The position numbers and the translations under genes are program-made. Shown here in pieces: positions 25,447 to 34,299 of a DNA stretch of 64,000 bases (its first letter is position 1; every line of letters starts with the position of its first letter). The stretch is from Streptomyces sp. CB01249 (lineage in GTDB: Bacteria > Actinomycetota > Actinomycetes > Streptomycetales > Streptomycetaceae). The stretch lies in the NCBI RefSeq assembly GCF_001905735.1, contig NZ_LISW01000001.1, forward strand, positions 1,672,411 to 1,736,410, in the 5' to 3' direction. The notes beneath the pieces are model-generated. The model was not told the DNA's origin and did no database searches. It worked only from the letters and a program-made list of their open reading frames with translations.

Positions 25447-25892
25447 GTGGTGTGCACGATCAGGACGTCGAGGCCGGCCTTCCTGGCGACGTCGGCCGGT
25501 ACGGAGCCGAGGAGCCGCCCGGCCAGCGACCGCAGCCCCCGGTTGCCGACCACCAGGAGGTCGGCCGAGCACTTCCGGGCCGTCCGCACGAGTGAGGGAA
25601 CCGGCTCCCCCTCCACGGCGACCGTGCGCACCTGTGACGCGCCCTGGAGGCGCGCGCGGTCTCTCGCGGTTCTCAGGGTCTCCTCGGCGGGCGCCGAGCC
25701 CACCACCTGGTACGCCTCGGCGCCCAACTGGTCCTGTGCCGCGGCGAGTTCCGGGCCGCGCATGGGGGCGTACGCGCAGGTGATGACGAGCTCGGCGCCG
25801 CACACGGCGGCGAGGCGCGCGGCGGCCTCGACGGCCGCGTACGACGATTCCGATCCGTCGGTGCCGACCAGGAGGGTCTGATAGGCGGTCAA
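25443..25892 (-). CDS. Universal stress protein (UspA family), TTG start
   Basis: A 149-residue single-domain USP. It opens with TLLVGTDGSESSYAAVEAA and ends with the ATP-binding G-2x-G-9x-G(S) motif, GNRGLRSLAGRLLGSVPADV. The start is TTG 25892, seven bases after AAGGAG; this ribosome site forms part of a 34-bp palindrome. The stop overlaps the cyclase start, so stress sensing and cAMP synthesis are translationally coupled. ATP-binding USPs can also bind cAMP, so a feedback pair is conceivable, but this is inference. Confidence 0.92.
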   Translation of the reverse strand: MTAYQTLLVGTDGSESSYAAVEAAARLAAVCGAELVITCAYAPMRGPELAAAQDQLGAEAYQVVGSAPAEETLRTARDRARLQGASQVRTVAVEGEPVPSLVRTARKCSADLLVVGNRGLRSLAGRLLGSVPADVARKAGLDVLIVHTT

Positions 25893-25900
25893 CTCAATCT

Positions 25901-25934
25901 CCTTACTCTGAAGTAAACTTACTTCAGAGTAAGG
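25901..25934. promoter_or_regulatory. Perfect 34-bp operator-like palindrome over the USP ribosome binding site
   Basis: Arms of 16 bp (CCTTACTCTGAAGTAA at 25901-25916 and its exact reverse complement at 25919-25934) flank AC. Each arm is itself a TTACT-N4-AGTAA dyad, so four alternating half-sites lie in 34 bp. The AT-rich words contrast with the surroundings. A bound dimer pair would cover the Shine-Dalgarno and probably the promoter of the USP-cyclase operon. The cognate regulator is not in the window. Confidence 0.8.
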
Positions 25935-25964
25935 TACGGGCCGGGGTCAACCCGGGCAAGAGCG

Positions 25965-26006
25965 CGGCGGGCCCGCCCCGGAGCGATCTCCGGAACGGGC
26001 CCGCCG
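25965..26006 (-). terminator. Hairpin terminator of the subtilisin operon
   Basis: CGGCGGGCCCG-CC-CCGGAG (25965-25983) pairs with CTCCGG-AA-CGGGCCCGCCG (25988-26006) around a CGAT loop, with a two-base internal mismatch. It lies 20 bases after the stop at 26027. Confidence 0.78.
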
Positions 26007-26026
26007 GTGTACGCGTGTGCCGAGAT

Positions 26027-29000
26027 TCAGCCCTTCAGGTCCGGACGCTGGGTCACCCGGACCGAGTTGACCAGCGTCTTGCCGGTGATCGCCTTGAAGG
26101 CGACATTGAGCTGACCATCCGTCACCTCGACCGTGAACGTCTTGAACAGAGCGGTGCGGGCACCACCCGATTCCAGCCTCACATCGACGTCCGGCACCTT
26201 CTCCGCCCCTTCGGCGAGCACATCGAATACGCGCGCGCCCGGCTTCGTCCCGGCCGCCTCGGCGAAGCCCAGCTCCACCTGGTAGACGCCGGACGGGACG
26301 TTGTCGAAGCGGTATTCGGCGACACCCTCACGCCCCGAGCGCAGCAGCTGCTGCGCGGGGGAGTCGCCGGCACCGGCGATGTCCTTGCGCGTGTAGGTCG
26401 GCGCGGTGTCCTTTCCGGTGAATCCGAACGTGCCCTTCGCGTAGGCGCGGTCCGCGCCCCACGCGTCGCCGAGCGCGTCCCGCGACGCGAAGTCCGCGCC
26501 GACGTCGACGCCCTGCTGATAGGCCGGGACCACCAGCCTCAGCGGCAGCGAGAGCGACGGTGTCCGGGCGCTCTTCGAGGTGATCACCAGCGTGCCGGTG
26601 TACACCGCCCCCGGTGTCGCCGCCGTCGTGTCGAAGGTGAGCGTCACCGCCTGCCGGCCGCCCGCCGCGAGCGTGCCCGAGGCCGGGGCGATCTTCAGCC
26701 AGGAGGCGCCGGACTTCTCGGCGACGGTGTACGCGGCGGCCGAGCCGTCGTTGGTGAGCGTCAGGGTGCGTTCGCGCTGCTCACCGGCCGGGACGGTCAG
26801 CTGCCAGCCGTCCTTGTTGTCGGCCCGCACCGCGCCGGTGGTCAGCGCGGTCTCGGTGCGCAGCGCGGACAGGCTGCCCAGCGCGGCGGTACGGCTCGCG
26901 GTGGCGTAGTCCGGCGCCGCGATCGTGACCTTGTGGTCGGCGGTGGCGGTCACCGGGATCTGCGCCAGATAGGCGCCGTCCGCCCGCGTGGTGGCGGTCC
27001 CGACGGTCGTGGTGCCACGGGTGACGGTGACGGTCGCACCGGCGACCGGCTCGCCGTCGTTCGCGTCGGTCACCGTGCCGGAGACGACCGCGTGGCCCTC
27101 CGGCCGGAACCGGATCGCCATGCCGTCGCGCAGTGACACCTCGTTGTACGAGTACTGCAGCGCGTCGGTGCCGTCGTGGTTCTCGGCGCCGATGGTCGCG
27201 CCCTTGCCCTGCTCGAATCCCTTCTCGCTCGGGTCGATGCCCTGGTACTGGAAGGTGTAGGTGCCGTCCTCGCTCAGCACGGCCGCGAAGCCCACGCGCT
27301 GCGAGGTGTCCCGGGCGATCATCATGTTCCGCCACTCGACCACGTACTCCCGGTGCGGGGCGGTGCCGCGCACCGACGTGTAGACGCCGGACGAGGCGTC
27401 CATGGCGAGGTCGTCCCAGAACGGGGAGAGCGCGCCGTTGGCGGGTGTCGTGGACGGCAGCGGGCCGTTGTCCACGATCGCGAGGTACCCGAAGATCAGC
27501 TGCCCGTTGCGGGTGACCGCGCCCTTGTCGTACGTGTGGCCGTACAGGGCGACCGGGAACGGCAGGGTGACATTCGCGTACGACGTCGTCGGGCCCCCGA
27601 TGTTCAGTTTGCTGTCACCGGTCGGGAACTGCGCCGACACCTGACGGCAGGTGGTGCCGAAGGCGTCGGTGCGCGAGGTGAGGGTCACGTTCTTGGTGAC
27701 GGAGCCCGTCGCCACGTCCGCGACGATCCCGACGGCGGCCGCACAGTGGTTGAGGGGGGTGAGACTGATGCGGTAACTGCCCACGGGCAGCGTCAGCTTG
27801 TACGTGCCGTCGGACGCGGTCGTGGCCCGCACCGGGGTGCCCTGCACCTTGATCGCGACGTCCGCCTCGGTGCCGGAGTCGCTGCGCACCGTGCCGGTCA
27901 GGGTGCCGGTGGGGGCGTCGGCGAACGCGGTGTCGTGGACGGTGGAGCCGCCGTCCGTGACGGTGAGCGTGGCGGTGTCGGTGACGTAACCGAACTTCGT
28001 CACGGCCACCGTGTAGTCGCCCGACACCAGACGCGGGAACGCGTAGGTGCCGTCCTTCCGCGTGGTGAGGGTGGCGCGCGCGGGGCCCGTCAGCGCGACC
28101 TCGGCGTCGGCGACGGGGTCACCGCCCGCCGTGACCGTGCCGGTGAGGGCGCCGACGTGCTCGTGCGGTGCCGCCTCGACGGCCTTGTACGCGTCGAGCC
28201 GGCCTTCGCCGTACACGTTGTTGAAGTCCGCGGTGCCGCCGCAGGTGGTGTCGTCCACGTCGGTCGCGGACCCGTTCAGCACCGCCTCGGTGGCGGCGAC
28301 GTCACCGCGCAGCGCCGGGGCCGCCGACCAGAGGAGGGCGACCGTGGCGGCGGTGTGCGGTGAGGCCATCGACGTACCCGACTTGGCGGCGTAACCCCCA
28401 CCGGGAGCCGCCGAGCGGATGTTCACACCGGGCGCGGAGATGTTGGGCTTGACCGTCCCGTCGACGCCGGGACCGCGTGAGGAGAAGGACGCGATCTTGC
28501 CCGTGCTGTCGAAGGCGCCCGAGGAGTACGTGTTGGTGTAAGCGCCCGGGGAGCCCGCCGTGTCGCAGTACGGGCCGTTGTTGCCGTTGGAGAACGCCGG
28601 GAAGATACCGGCGTCCCGCCACGACTGGACCATCGCCTGGTACCAGGTGTCCAGGCTGAACGACCCCCACGAGTTGTTGATGATGTCGGGGGCGAGATCG
28701 GGCCGCGGGTTCTCCCCGTCGGCGTCGGTCGGCGCGAGCATCCACTGCCCGGCGTCGAGCAGCGCCCCGCGGGTGCAGTCCACGGTGGTGCATGCCTTGG
28801 CGGCGATCCAGCGGGCGCCCGGCGCGACACCGATCGCGTTGCCCGCGCCGTCGTCACCGACCATGGTGCCCATCGTGTGGGTGCCGTGGCCCTGGTCGTC
28901 ACAGGGCGCCGCCGTGCCACAGGTGTGGGTCGCGTCGAACCAGTCGTAGGAGTGGTCGTACGTGCCATCGGCCTTCATGCCCCGGTACGCGGAGGCGAGG

Positions 29001-29617
29001 GCCGGGTGCCGGTAGTCGACGCCGGTGTCGATGCTGCCGATGACGACGCCGTCGCCCCGCACCCCGAACTCGTCCCAGACCTTGGGCGCGTTGACGCGGT
29101 CGATGTTCCATTCGATGCCGTCGACCTTGGCCTCATTGGTGCCGTTGGCGGCCGGGGGGAGTGGCACCGGATCATCGGCCTCGATCGAGGCGACGTCCGA
29201 GCGGGCGGCGATCTTCGCGGCCAGGCTCTTGTCGCCGGTGACCTTGACGGTGTTGCTGATCCAGTACGACTCGTAGGAGGCGCCCGCCCGCTTCAGCAGC
29301 TCGATGAGCCCCTTCTGTGAGCTCTTTGCGTACGCGGTCTTCGACTTCAGGACCGCGCGGCCCCGCTCCGCCTTGGTGCCCGCCTTCTTCGCGGCCGCGG
29401 TGTCGGCCTGCGAGTCGAGCTGCACCCAGAACGAGACCTTGTCGTGCTGCGTGAGGTCCTGGAGCAGCGCACCGTCCGCCTTGCTCCGCAGGGCTGTCGG
29501 GACGGTCGGCTCCGGATCGGCAGCGGTGGCCGGGAGCGTGCCGAGGAAGGTCGCCCCCAGCGCTGTGGCCAGCGCGGTGACGAGCAGCCCCCGCCACCGG
29601 GATCTGTCTCTGTTCAC
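26027..29617 (-). CDS. Secreted S8 subtilisin with carboxypeptidase-regulatory and malectin-like domains (copy A)
   Basis: A 1196-residue exported protease. Start GTG 29617 follows AGGAGAG by eight bases. A signal peptide ends near PATAA (about 33). An inhibitor-like propeptide precedes the S8 domain: Asp197 (SIDTGVDY), His244 (GHGTHTMG), oxyanion Asn (NNSWG) and Ser416 (SGTSMASPH). Three carboxypeptidase-regulatory/CNA-B-like beta modules follow, each with the ...DGTY... repeat, plus a jelly-roll-like region (about 660-840) and a malectin-like C-terminal domain (about 1030-1190; FDNVPSGVYQVELGFAE). It degrades extracellular protein; the modules suggest binding to glycans or surfaces. It is the tandem paralogue of the gene 22 bp upstream. 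Confidence 0.9.
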   Translation of the reverse strand: MNRDRSRWRGLLVTALATALGATFLGTLPATAADPEPTVPTALRSKADGALLQDLTQHDKVSFWVQLDSQADTAAAKKAGTKAERGRAVLKSKTAYAKSSQKGLIELLKRAGASYESYWISNTVKVTGDKSLAAKIAARSDVASIEADDPVPLPPAANGTNEAKVDGIEWNIDRVNAPKVWDEFGVRGDGVVIGSIDTGVDYRHPALASAYRGMKADGTYDHSYDWFDATHTCGTAAPCDDQGHGTHTMGTMVGDDGAGNAIGVAPGARWIAAKACTTVDCTRGALLDAGQWMLAPTDADGENPRPDLAPDIINNSWGSFSLDTWYQAMVQSWRDAGIFPAFSNGNNGPYCDTAGSPGAYTNTYSSGAFDSTGKIASFSSRGPGVDGTVKPNISAPGVNIRSAAPGGGYAAKSGTSMASPHTAATVALLWSAAPALRGDVAATEAVLNGSATDVDDTTCGGTADFNNVYGEGRLDAYKAVEAAPHEHVGALTGTVTAGGDPVADAEVALTGPARATLTTRKDGTYAFPRLVSGDYTVAVTKFGYVTDTATLTVTDGGSTVHDTAFADAPTGTLTGTVRSDSGTEADVAIKVQGTPVRATTASDGTYKLTLPVGSYRISLTPLNHCAAAVGIVADVATGSVTKNVTLTSRTDAFGTTCRQVSAQFPTGDSKLNIGGPTTSYANVTLPFPVALYGHTYDKGAVTRNGQLIFGYLAIVDNGPLPSTTPANGALSPFWDDLAMDASSGVYTSVRGTAPHREYVVEWRNMMIARDTSQRVGFAAVLSEDGTYTFQYQGIDPSEKGFEQGKGATIGAENHDGTDALQYSYNEVSLRDGMAIRFRPEGHAVVSGTVTDANDGEPVAGATVTVTRGTTTVGTATTRADGAYLAQIPVTATADHKVTIAAPDYATASRTAALGSLSALRTETALTTGAVRADNKDGWQLTVPAGEQRERTLTLTNDGSAAAYTVAEKSGASWLKIAPASGTLAAGGRQAVTLTFDTTAATPGAVYTGTLVITSKSARTPSLSLPLRLVVPAYQQGVDVGADFASRDALGDAWGADRAYAKGTFGFTGKDTAPTYTRKDIAGAGDSPAQQLLRSGREGVAEYRFDNVPSGVYQVELGFAEAAGTKPGARVFDVLAEGAEKVPDVDVRLESGGARTALFKTFTVEVTDGQLNVAFKAITGKTLVNSVRVTQRPDLKG

Positions 29618-29639
29618 GTCTGTCGCTCTCCTCACGTGG

Positions 29640-32600
29640 TCAGCTGCTCAGGTCGGGTCGCTGGGTGACGCGCACGGCGTTGACGAGCGTCTTCTCCGCG
29701 CCGGTCGCGACCAGCCGGACGTTCAGCTGACCGTCGGTGACCCGGACCGTGAAGGACTTGGCCAGCGCTCGGTAACTGCCGCCGGTGGTACGGACGATGT
29801 CCAGGTCGGGTACGTACACGGCACCCTCCGCCAGCACATCGGTGAGGCGCTTCCCGGCGGCCGTGCCGCCCAGCTCGGCGAAGTCCAGCTCGATCTGGTA
29901 CGTGCCGTCGGGCACGTTGTCGAAGCGGTACTCGACGGCGCCCTCCCGGGCCGTGCGGAAGAGCTTGTCGTCGGCGGTGTCCTCGATGGCGTTGGTGGTC
30001 TTCACTTTCGTGGACTGGCCGATGAACCCGTACGACCCCGCCGTGTACTTCACGTCCGGCGACCAGACCTCTCCGGCGGAGTCGGTGGTCGCCTTGCCCG
30101 CGCCGCTGTCGATCGCCGTCCGGTAGCCGGGCACGGACACGGTCACCGGGATCCTGATCTCGGGGGAGCGGCCGCTGTCGGAGGCGATGACGACGGTGCC
30201 CTTCAGGACCGTGCCGGGTGCCGCACCGTGCGCGTCGAAGGTCAGGACGACCGCGCGCTCCCCGCCCTTGGCGATGCGGCCCTCGGCGGGAGCGGCCGAG
30301 AACCACGTGGCACCGCCCGCCTCGGAGACCGTGTAGCCGCTGTCGGCGCCGGAGTTGGCCAGGGTTACGGTGCGCTGCCTGCTCTCGTCGGCGGGGACGA
30401 TGACGGTCGTCGCGGTTGCCGGGGTGACGGAGACCTTGCCCGTCGCGAGGCTCGCCGACAACTGCTCCGTGGAGCCGGTCGCCAGGGAGAGGGTGCGGTG
30501 GTGCGCCGTGTAGTGCGGGGCGTCGACCGTGACCTCGTAGTCGGCCTTGTCCTTCGTCACCGGTGTCTGTACCAGATAGGTGCCGTTCGACTGCGTCGTC
30601 CCGGTGGCGACGGTCTCGCCGTCCCGGGCGACGGTGACGGTGGCACCGGCGAGCGGCTTGCCGTCGTTGCCGTCGGTGACCGTGCCGGACAGGGCGGCGC
30701 TGCGCGTGGGCAGGAACTCCACGGCCAGGCCGTCCTGCACCGACTCCTGGTTGTACGCGTACGTGAGGGCGTCGGTGCCGTCGGCGTTCTCGGCGCCGAT
30801 GGTGGCCCCGGACCCGTGGGCGTTGGCGCCGTCGGTGAGGTTGGCGTAGTGGAAGGAGTACGTGCCGTCCTCACCGATCACCGCGGAGAAGTCCATCCGC
30901 TGGGTGCGGTCGGCGCTGGGTACCATCCTCCGCCACTCCACGACCACCTCACGGTGCGGGGCGGTGCCCCGGGACGACCAGTAGATGCCACCTTGCCCGG
31001 TGGCCAACTGGAGGTCGTCCCAGAAGGGGAAGAGCGATCCGTTGGGGAGCCCGGTGTAGGGCAGAGTGCGGTTGGCGCTCACATTGACGGACGTCTCGAA
31101 GCTGAGGTAGCCCTCGACGTTCGCGACGGCCTTCGTGTACGTCTTGCCGTACAGGGCCACCGGGAAGGGGAAGTTGACCGCGGCGGAGCCCGAGTAGTCG
31201 CTGCTGATGCTCAGCCGGGTCTCGCCCGTCGGGAACGAGGCGTCGTGCTCGGTACGGCAGACAGTGCCGAACCGGTCGCCGCGGTTGGGCATCGTGATGT
31301 CCCTGTGGCCCTCGCCGGGCGACACCTGCACGCCGAAGGTGCCGATGGTCGCGCACAGGGACACCGGGGTGACCGTCAGCCGGTAGTCACCGGCCGGCAG
31401 CTCCAGGCTGTACGTGCCGTCCGCGGCGGTCTTCGTCGTGGTGCTCGCGGGTGCGCCCGCCACCTCGATCCTTGCCCCGGCCTCAGGGCCGGACAGGGTG
31501 CTCACGGTCCCGGACAGGGTGCCCGTGGGTGCGAGATCGAGGCTCAGGTCACGGGTGGTGGTGGCCCCCTCGGTGACCGTGGCGGTGGACTCGGCGGCCG
31601 TGTAGCCGTACTTCGTGACGGTCACCCGGTAGTTGCCCACCATCAGCTTCGGCAGGCTGTACGTACCGTCGGCGCGCGTCTCGGCGAGCGCGTTCATCGG
31701 CCCGTCGAGCTCCACCGCGGCGCCGGACAGGGGCGCGTCGGCGGACGTGACGGTACCGGTGAGACCACCGAGCGGACCGCGCGGCACGGAGGCCACGGCC
31801 TCGTACGCGTCGAGCCGGCCCTCGCCGTAGACGTTGTTTTTCTCCGCGCTGCCGCCACACGTGGTGTCGTCCACATCGTGCGCGGTGCGGTCGAGCAGGC
31901 GCTCGGTGGCCGCCACATCGCCGCGGATCGCCGGGGAGGCCGCCCACATGAGCGCCACGGTGGCAGCGGTGTGCGGTGAGGCCATCGACGTACCCGACAT
32001 GACGGCGAAGCCGCCGCCGGGCGCGGCCGAGTTGATGTCCACACCGGGCGCCGAGATGTCCGGCTTGACCGCGCCGTCCTCGCCGGTGCCCCGGGAGGAG
32101 AAGTACGCGATGTCACCGTCGCTGTCGTAGGCGCCGGTGGCATAGGTGTTGGTGTACGCCCCAGGGGAGCCGGCCGTGGCGCAGTTGGGCCCGGCGTTCC
32201 CGTTGGAGAACGCGGGGAAGATCCCGGCGTCGCGCCATGCCTGGACCATGTCCTTGTACCAGGTGTCGATGATGTCGGCGCCCCACGAGTTGTTGACGAC
32301 ATCGGGGGCCAGGTCCGGACGGGGGTTGCCGCCGAACCGGTCGGTGGGCGCGAGGATCCACTGGCCCGCGGCCATCAGGTCGTCCTGCTTGCAGCCGATC
32401 GGTGTGCACGCCTTCGCGGCGATCCACTTGGCACCGGGTGCGACACCGATGGTGTTGCCGTCCCGGTCGCCGCCCACCATGGTGCCCATGGTGTGGGTGC
32501 CGTGCCCGTGGTCGTCGCACGGTGCGTCACCGGTGCAACTGGCCGTAGCGTCATACCAGTTGTAGTCATGGGTATAGGTCCCGTCGGTCTGCAGACCGCG

Positions 32601-33230
32601 GTACGAGCCCATGAGGGTGGAGTGCTGGTAGTCGACACCGGTGTCGATGTTGGCGATGACCACACCGTCGCCGCGTATGCCCAGCTCGTCCCAGACCTTC
32701 GGCGCGTTGATGCTGTCCAGGTTCCACTCGACGCCGTTGACCCGCGGCTGCTTCTCGGCGGGGAACTCGGCGGGCAGGTCGTACAACCGGTCGGGCTCGA
32801 TCGCGGCGACCTCGGGCCGGGCGGCGATCCTCCGCGCCAGGGCCTTGTCGCCGGTGACCTTCAGCGTGTTGCTGATCCAGTACGAGGTCGCGTGCGCCCC
32901 CGCCTTCTTCACCAGGGCCTCGATCCCGGCCTGGGTGCTCGCGGCGTGCTTCTTCTTGGCGGCGACCAGGGCCTTGTCCCGGCCCGTCCGCGTCTTCTGC
33001 TTCTTCGCTGCCGAGGTGTCGGCCTGCTCGCCGAGCTGCACCCAGAAGGTGACCCGGTCCTTCGCGTCCAACTGCTCGCGGACCGAGCCCGCCGTCTTCT
33101 GCGCGTACAGGCTCGGCTCGGGAGGCTCGGCGGCGGATGCGGGCAGCACCCCGAGCAATGGCAGGCTCATGACACTCGAAAGCAGGGCTGCGACGACGGT
33201 GCGCCGTCTTGGGGGGACGTGCCTCAACAC
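29640..33230 (-). CDS. Secreted S8 subtilisin with carboxypeptidase-regulatory and malectin-like domains (copy B)
   Basis: The tandem paralogue of copy A, also exactly 1196 residues when started at GTG 33230 behind AAGGAGAG. The Arg-rich signal peptide ends at PASAA (about 34). Catalytic residues are Asp196 (NIDTGVDY), His243 (GHGTHTMG) and Ser near 415 (SGTSMASPH). Downstream are the same regulatory-like beta modules, mid-region and malectin-like end (RVTQRPDLSS against RVTQRPDLKG in copy A). The two probably share a promoter, since only 22 bp separate them. The conserved GAGTTGGCGAC word lies 88 bp upstream of this start. Confidence 0.9.
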   Translation of the reverse strand: MLRHVPPRRRTVVAALLSSVMSLPLLGVLPASAAEPPEPSLYAQKTAGSVREQLDAKDRVTFWVQLGEQADTSAAKKQKTRTGRDKALVAAKKKHAASTQAGIEALVKKAGAHATSYWISNTLKVTGDKALARRIAARPEVAAIEPDRLYDLPAEFPAEKQPRVNGVEWNLDSINAPKVWDELGIRGDGVVIANIDTGVDYQHSTLMGSYRGLQTDGTYTHDYNWYDATASCTGDAPCDDHGHGTHTMGTMVGGDRDGNTIGVAPGAKWIAAKACTPIGCKQDDLMAAGQWILAPTDRFGGNPRPDLAPDVVNNSWGADIIDTWYKDMVQAWRDAGIFPAFSNGNAGPNCATAGSPGAYTNTYATGAYDSDGDIAYFSSRGTGEDGAVKPDISAPGVDINSAAPGGGFAVMSGTSMASPHTAATVALMWAASPAIRGDVAATERLLDRTAHDVDDTTCGGSAEKNNVYGEGRLDAYEAVASVPRGPLGGLTGTVTSADAPLSGAAVELDGPMNALAETRADGTYSLPKLMVGNYRVTVTKYGYTAAESTATVTEGATTTRDLSLDLAPTGTLSGTVSTLSGPEAGARIEVAGAPASTTTKTAADGTYSLELPAGDYRLTVTPVSLCATIGTFGVQVSPGEGHRDITMPNRGDRFGTVCRTEHDASFPTGETRLSISSDYSGSAAVNFPFPVALYGKTYTKAVANVEGYLSFETSVNVSANRTLPYTGLPNGSLFPFWDDLQLATGQGGIYWSSRGTAPHREVVVEWRRMVPSADRTQRMDFSAVIGEDGTYSFHYANLTDGANAHGSGATIGAENADGTDALTYAYNQESVQDGLAVEFLPTRSAALSGTVTDGNDGKPLAGATVTVARDGETVATGTTQSNGTYLVQTPVTKDKADYEVTVDAPHYTAHHRTLSLATGSTEQLSASLATGKVSVTPATATTVIVPADESRQRTVTLANSGADSGYTVSEAGGATWFSAAPAEGRIAKGGERAVVLTFDAHGAAPGTVLKGTVVIASDSGRSPEIRIPVTVSVPGYRTAIDSGAGKATTDSAGEVWSPDVKYTAGSYGFIGQSTKVKTTNAIEDTADDKLFRTAREGAVEYRFDNVPDGTYQIELDFAELGGTAAGKRLTDVLAEGAVYVPDLDIVRTTGGSYRALAKSFTVRVTDGQLNVRLVATGAEKTLVNAVRVTQRPDLSS

Positions 33231-33317
33231 GCACTCTCCTTCACACAAACGATCACGAGGTGGTGACCTCAGCAGTATGGGAGCGGCACACCGAGTCACC
33301 GGGGGCCGTGCGCTGAC

Positions 33318-33334
33318 GAGTTGGCGACATGGCG
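33318..33334 (-). promoter_or_regulatory. Conserved upstream word of the protease genes (copy 1)
   Basis: GAGTTGGCGACATGGCG recurs as GAGTTGGCGACTTGACG at 37675-37691: 15 of 17 bases match, and both sit 76-88 bp ahead of a subtilisin start codon. Here TTGGCGA also forms a dyad with TCGCCAA at 33340-33346. It is a candidate site for the LuxR-type regulator encoded next to it. Confidence 0.5.
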
Positions 33335-33366
33335 CCCACTCGCCAACCCCGGACCACGCGCGCCGG

Positions 33367-34164
33367 TCAAATCCAGTTGTTGCGCATCGCGTACCAGCCG
33401 AGCTGGAGCCGGGAGGTCACCGACGCCAGGTCCATCAGGGCCCGCAGCCTGCGCTGTACCGTCCGGGGAGAGGTGCCGAGCTGCTTCGCCGTCGCCGCGT
33501 CCGTCAGGCCGGAGAGCATCAGCTGCAGGATCTGCCGGTCCACCGCGGAGAGTTCGGCGACCTCGCGGAGATACGGCCGCGAGTGCCGCCACGCGGTGGC
33601 GAACAACTCCGTGACGAGCGTGGTCAGCGGCGGCCGCATCAGCACCGCCCGCTCCGGGCAGAACTGGACCATCGCGGTCTCACCGTCCGCGACGGCCAGC
33701 TTCAGCAGCGGGCTGTCGACCACCCGGACCTGCTCACCGCGCCGCACCCGCTCCTCCAGGGCCGCCACCGCCGCGGGCTCGGCGAGGAAGTCGCGGTCGA
33801 CCAGCAGTTGGTAGGTGACCTCGGGCGGAGCGCTGGGCCGGGCGCCGTCGGCGTCCGAGGAACCGTCCGCCGGTGGGTCGAGGGTCGCCGGGACCGGAGT
33901 CACCCGGTTCACGCCTGTCAGGAACGCCTGGAACGTGCGCCGCGCACCGGTCTCCAGCTCAAGGATCCGCCGCGCCTGGGCGGCCGCGCCGTCCACGGTT
34001 TCCACCCGCACCGGCCCCTCGCCCGGCGGTTGCGCGCGGACCAGCTCGGCCACGGCCGCCTCGGCGCGCCGGACGTCCTCCGCCAGCCGGTGGAAGACGG
34101 CGCGCACCTGCTCCGGTGAGGCGTCGGCCCCGGCGGTTCTCTTCGGTCGTCCAAGATCGGGCAT
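33367..34164 (-). CDS. LuxR-type helix-turn-helix regulator between the subtilisin genes
   Basis: A 265-residue regulator; the start at ATG 34164 (GAGG upstream) avoids an Arg/Pro-rich extension. The C-terminal LuxR HTH is clear: LSAVDRQILQLMLSGLTDAATAKQLGTSPRTVQRRLRALMDLASVTSRLQLGW. The N-terminal region is helical with a phospholipase D-like fold pattern (YQLLVDRDFLAEPAAVAALEERVRRGEQVRVVDSPLLKLAVAD) seen in a Streptomyces family of orphan LuxR regulators. There is no receiver domain, so it is not a classical response regulator. Its position between protease genes on the same strand makes them likely targets. Confidence 0.85.
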   Translation of the reverse strand: MPDLGRPKRTAGADASPEQVRAVFHRLAEDVRRAEAAVAELVRAQPPGEGPVRVETVDGAAAQARRILELETGARRTFQAFLTGVNRVTPVPATLDPPADGSSDADGARPSAPPEVTYQLLVDRDFLAEPAAVAALEERVRRGEQVRVVDSPLLKLAVADGETAMVQFCPERAVLMRPPLTTLVTELFATAWRHSRPYLREVAELSAVDRQILQLMLSGLTDAATAKQLGTSPRTVQRRLRALMDLASVTSRLQLGWYAMRNNWI

Positions 34165-34237
34165 GGGCCTCAGTCTGTCGACGGCCCGAGGCACCGGCGG
34201 TGGCGAAGGTGTGCCATGTCGTGACCTCGCCACTCCC

Positions 34238-34263
34238 GGACCGGCCTCCGGAATGGCCGGTCC
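34238..34263 (-). terminator. Hairpin after subtilisin copy C
   Basis: GGACCGGCC (34238-34246) pairs perfectly with GGCCGGTCC (34255-34263) over an 8-base loop. It lies 37 bases beyond the stop at 34300 and before the LuxR-type gene, so that gene probably has its own promoter. Confidence 0.6.
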
Positions 34264-34299
34264 CCACCTGAGAGACCGGCCGTTTCACCGTCAGCTTCT

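Noticed and set aside
26015..31979. Long plus-strand frames opposite the subtilisin genes
   Set aside because: They mirror the codon bias of the proteases, with Gly/Arg/Val-rich sequence and no family features; no ribosome sites.
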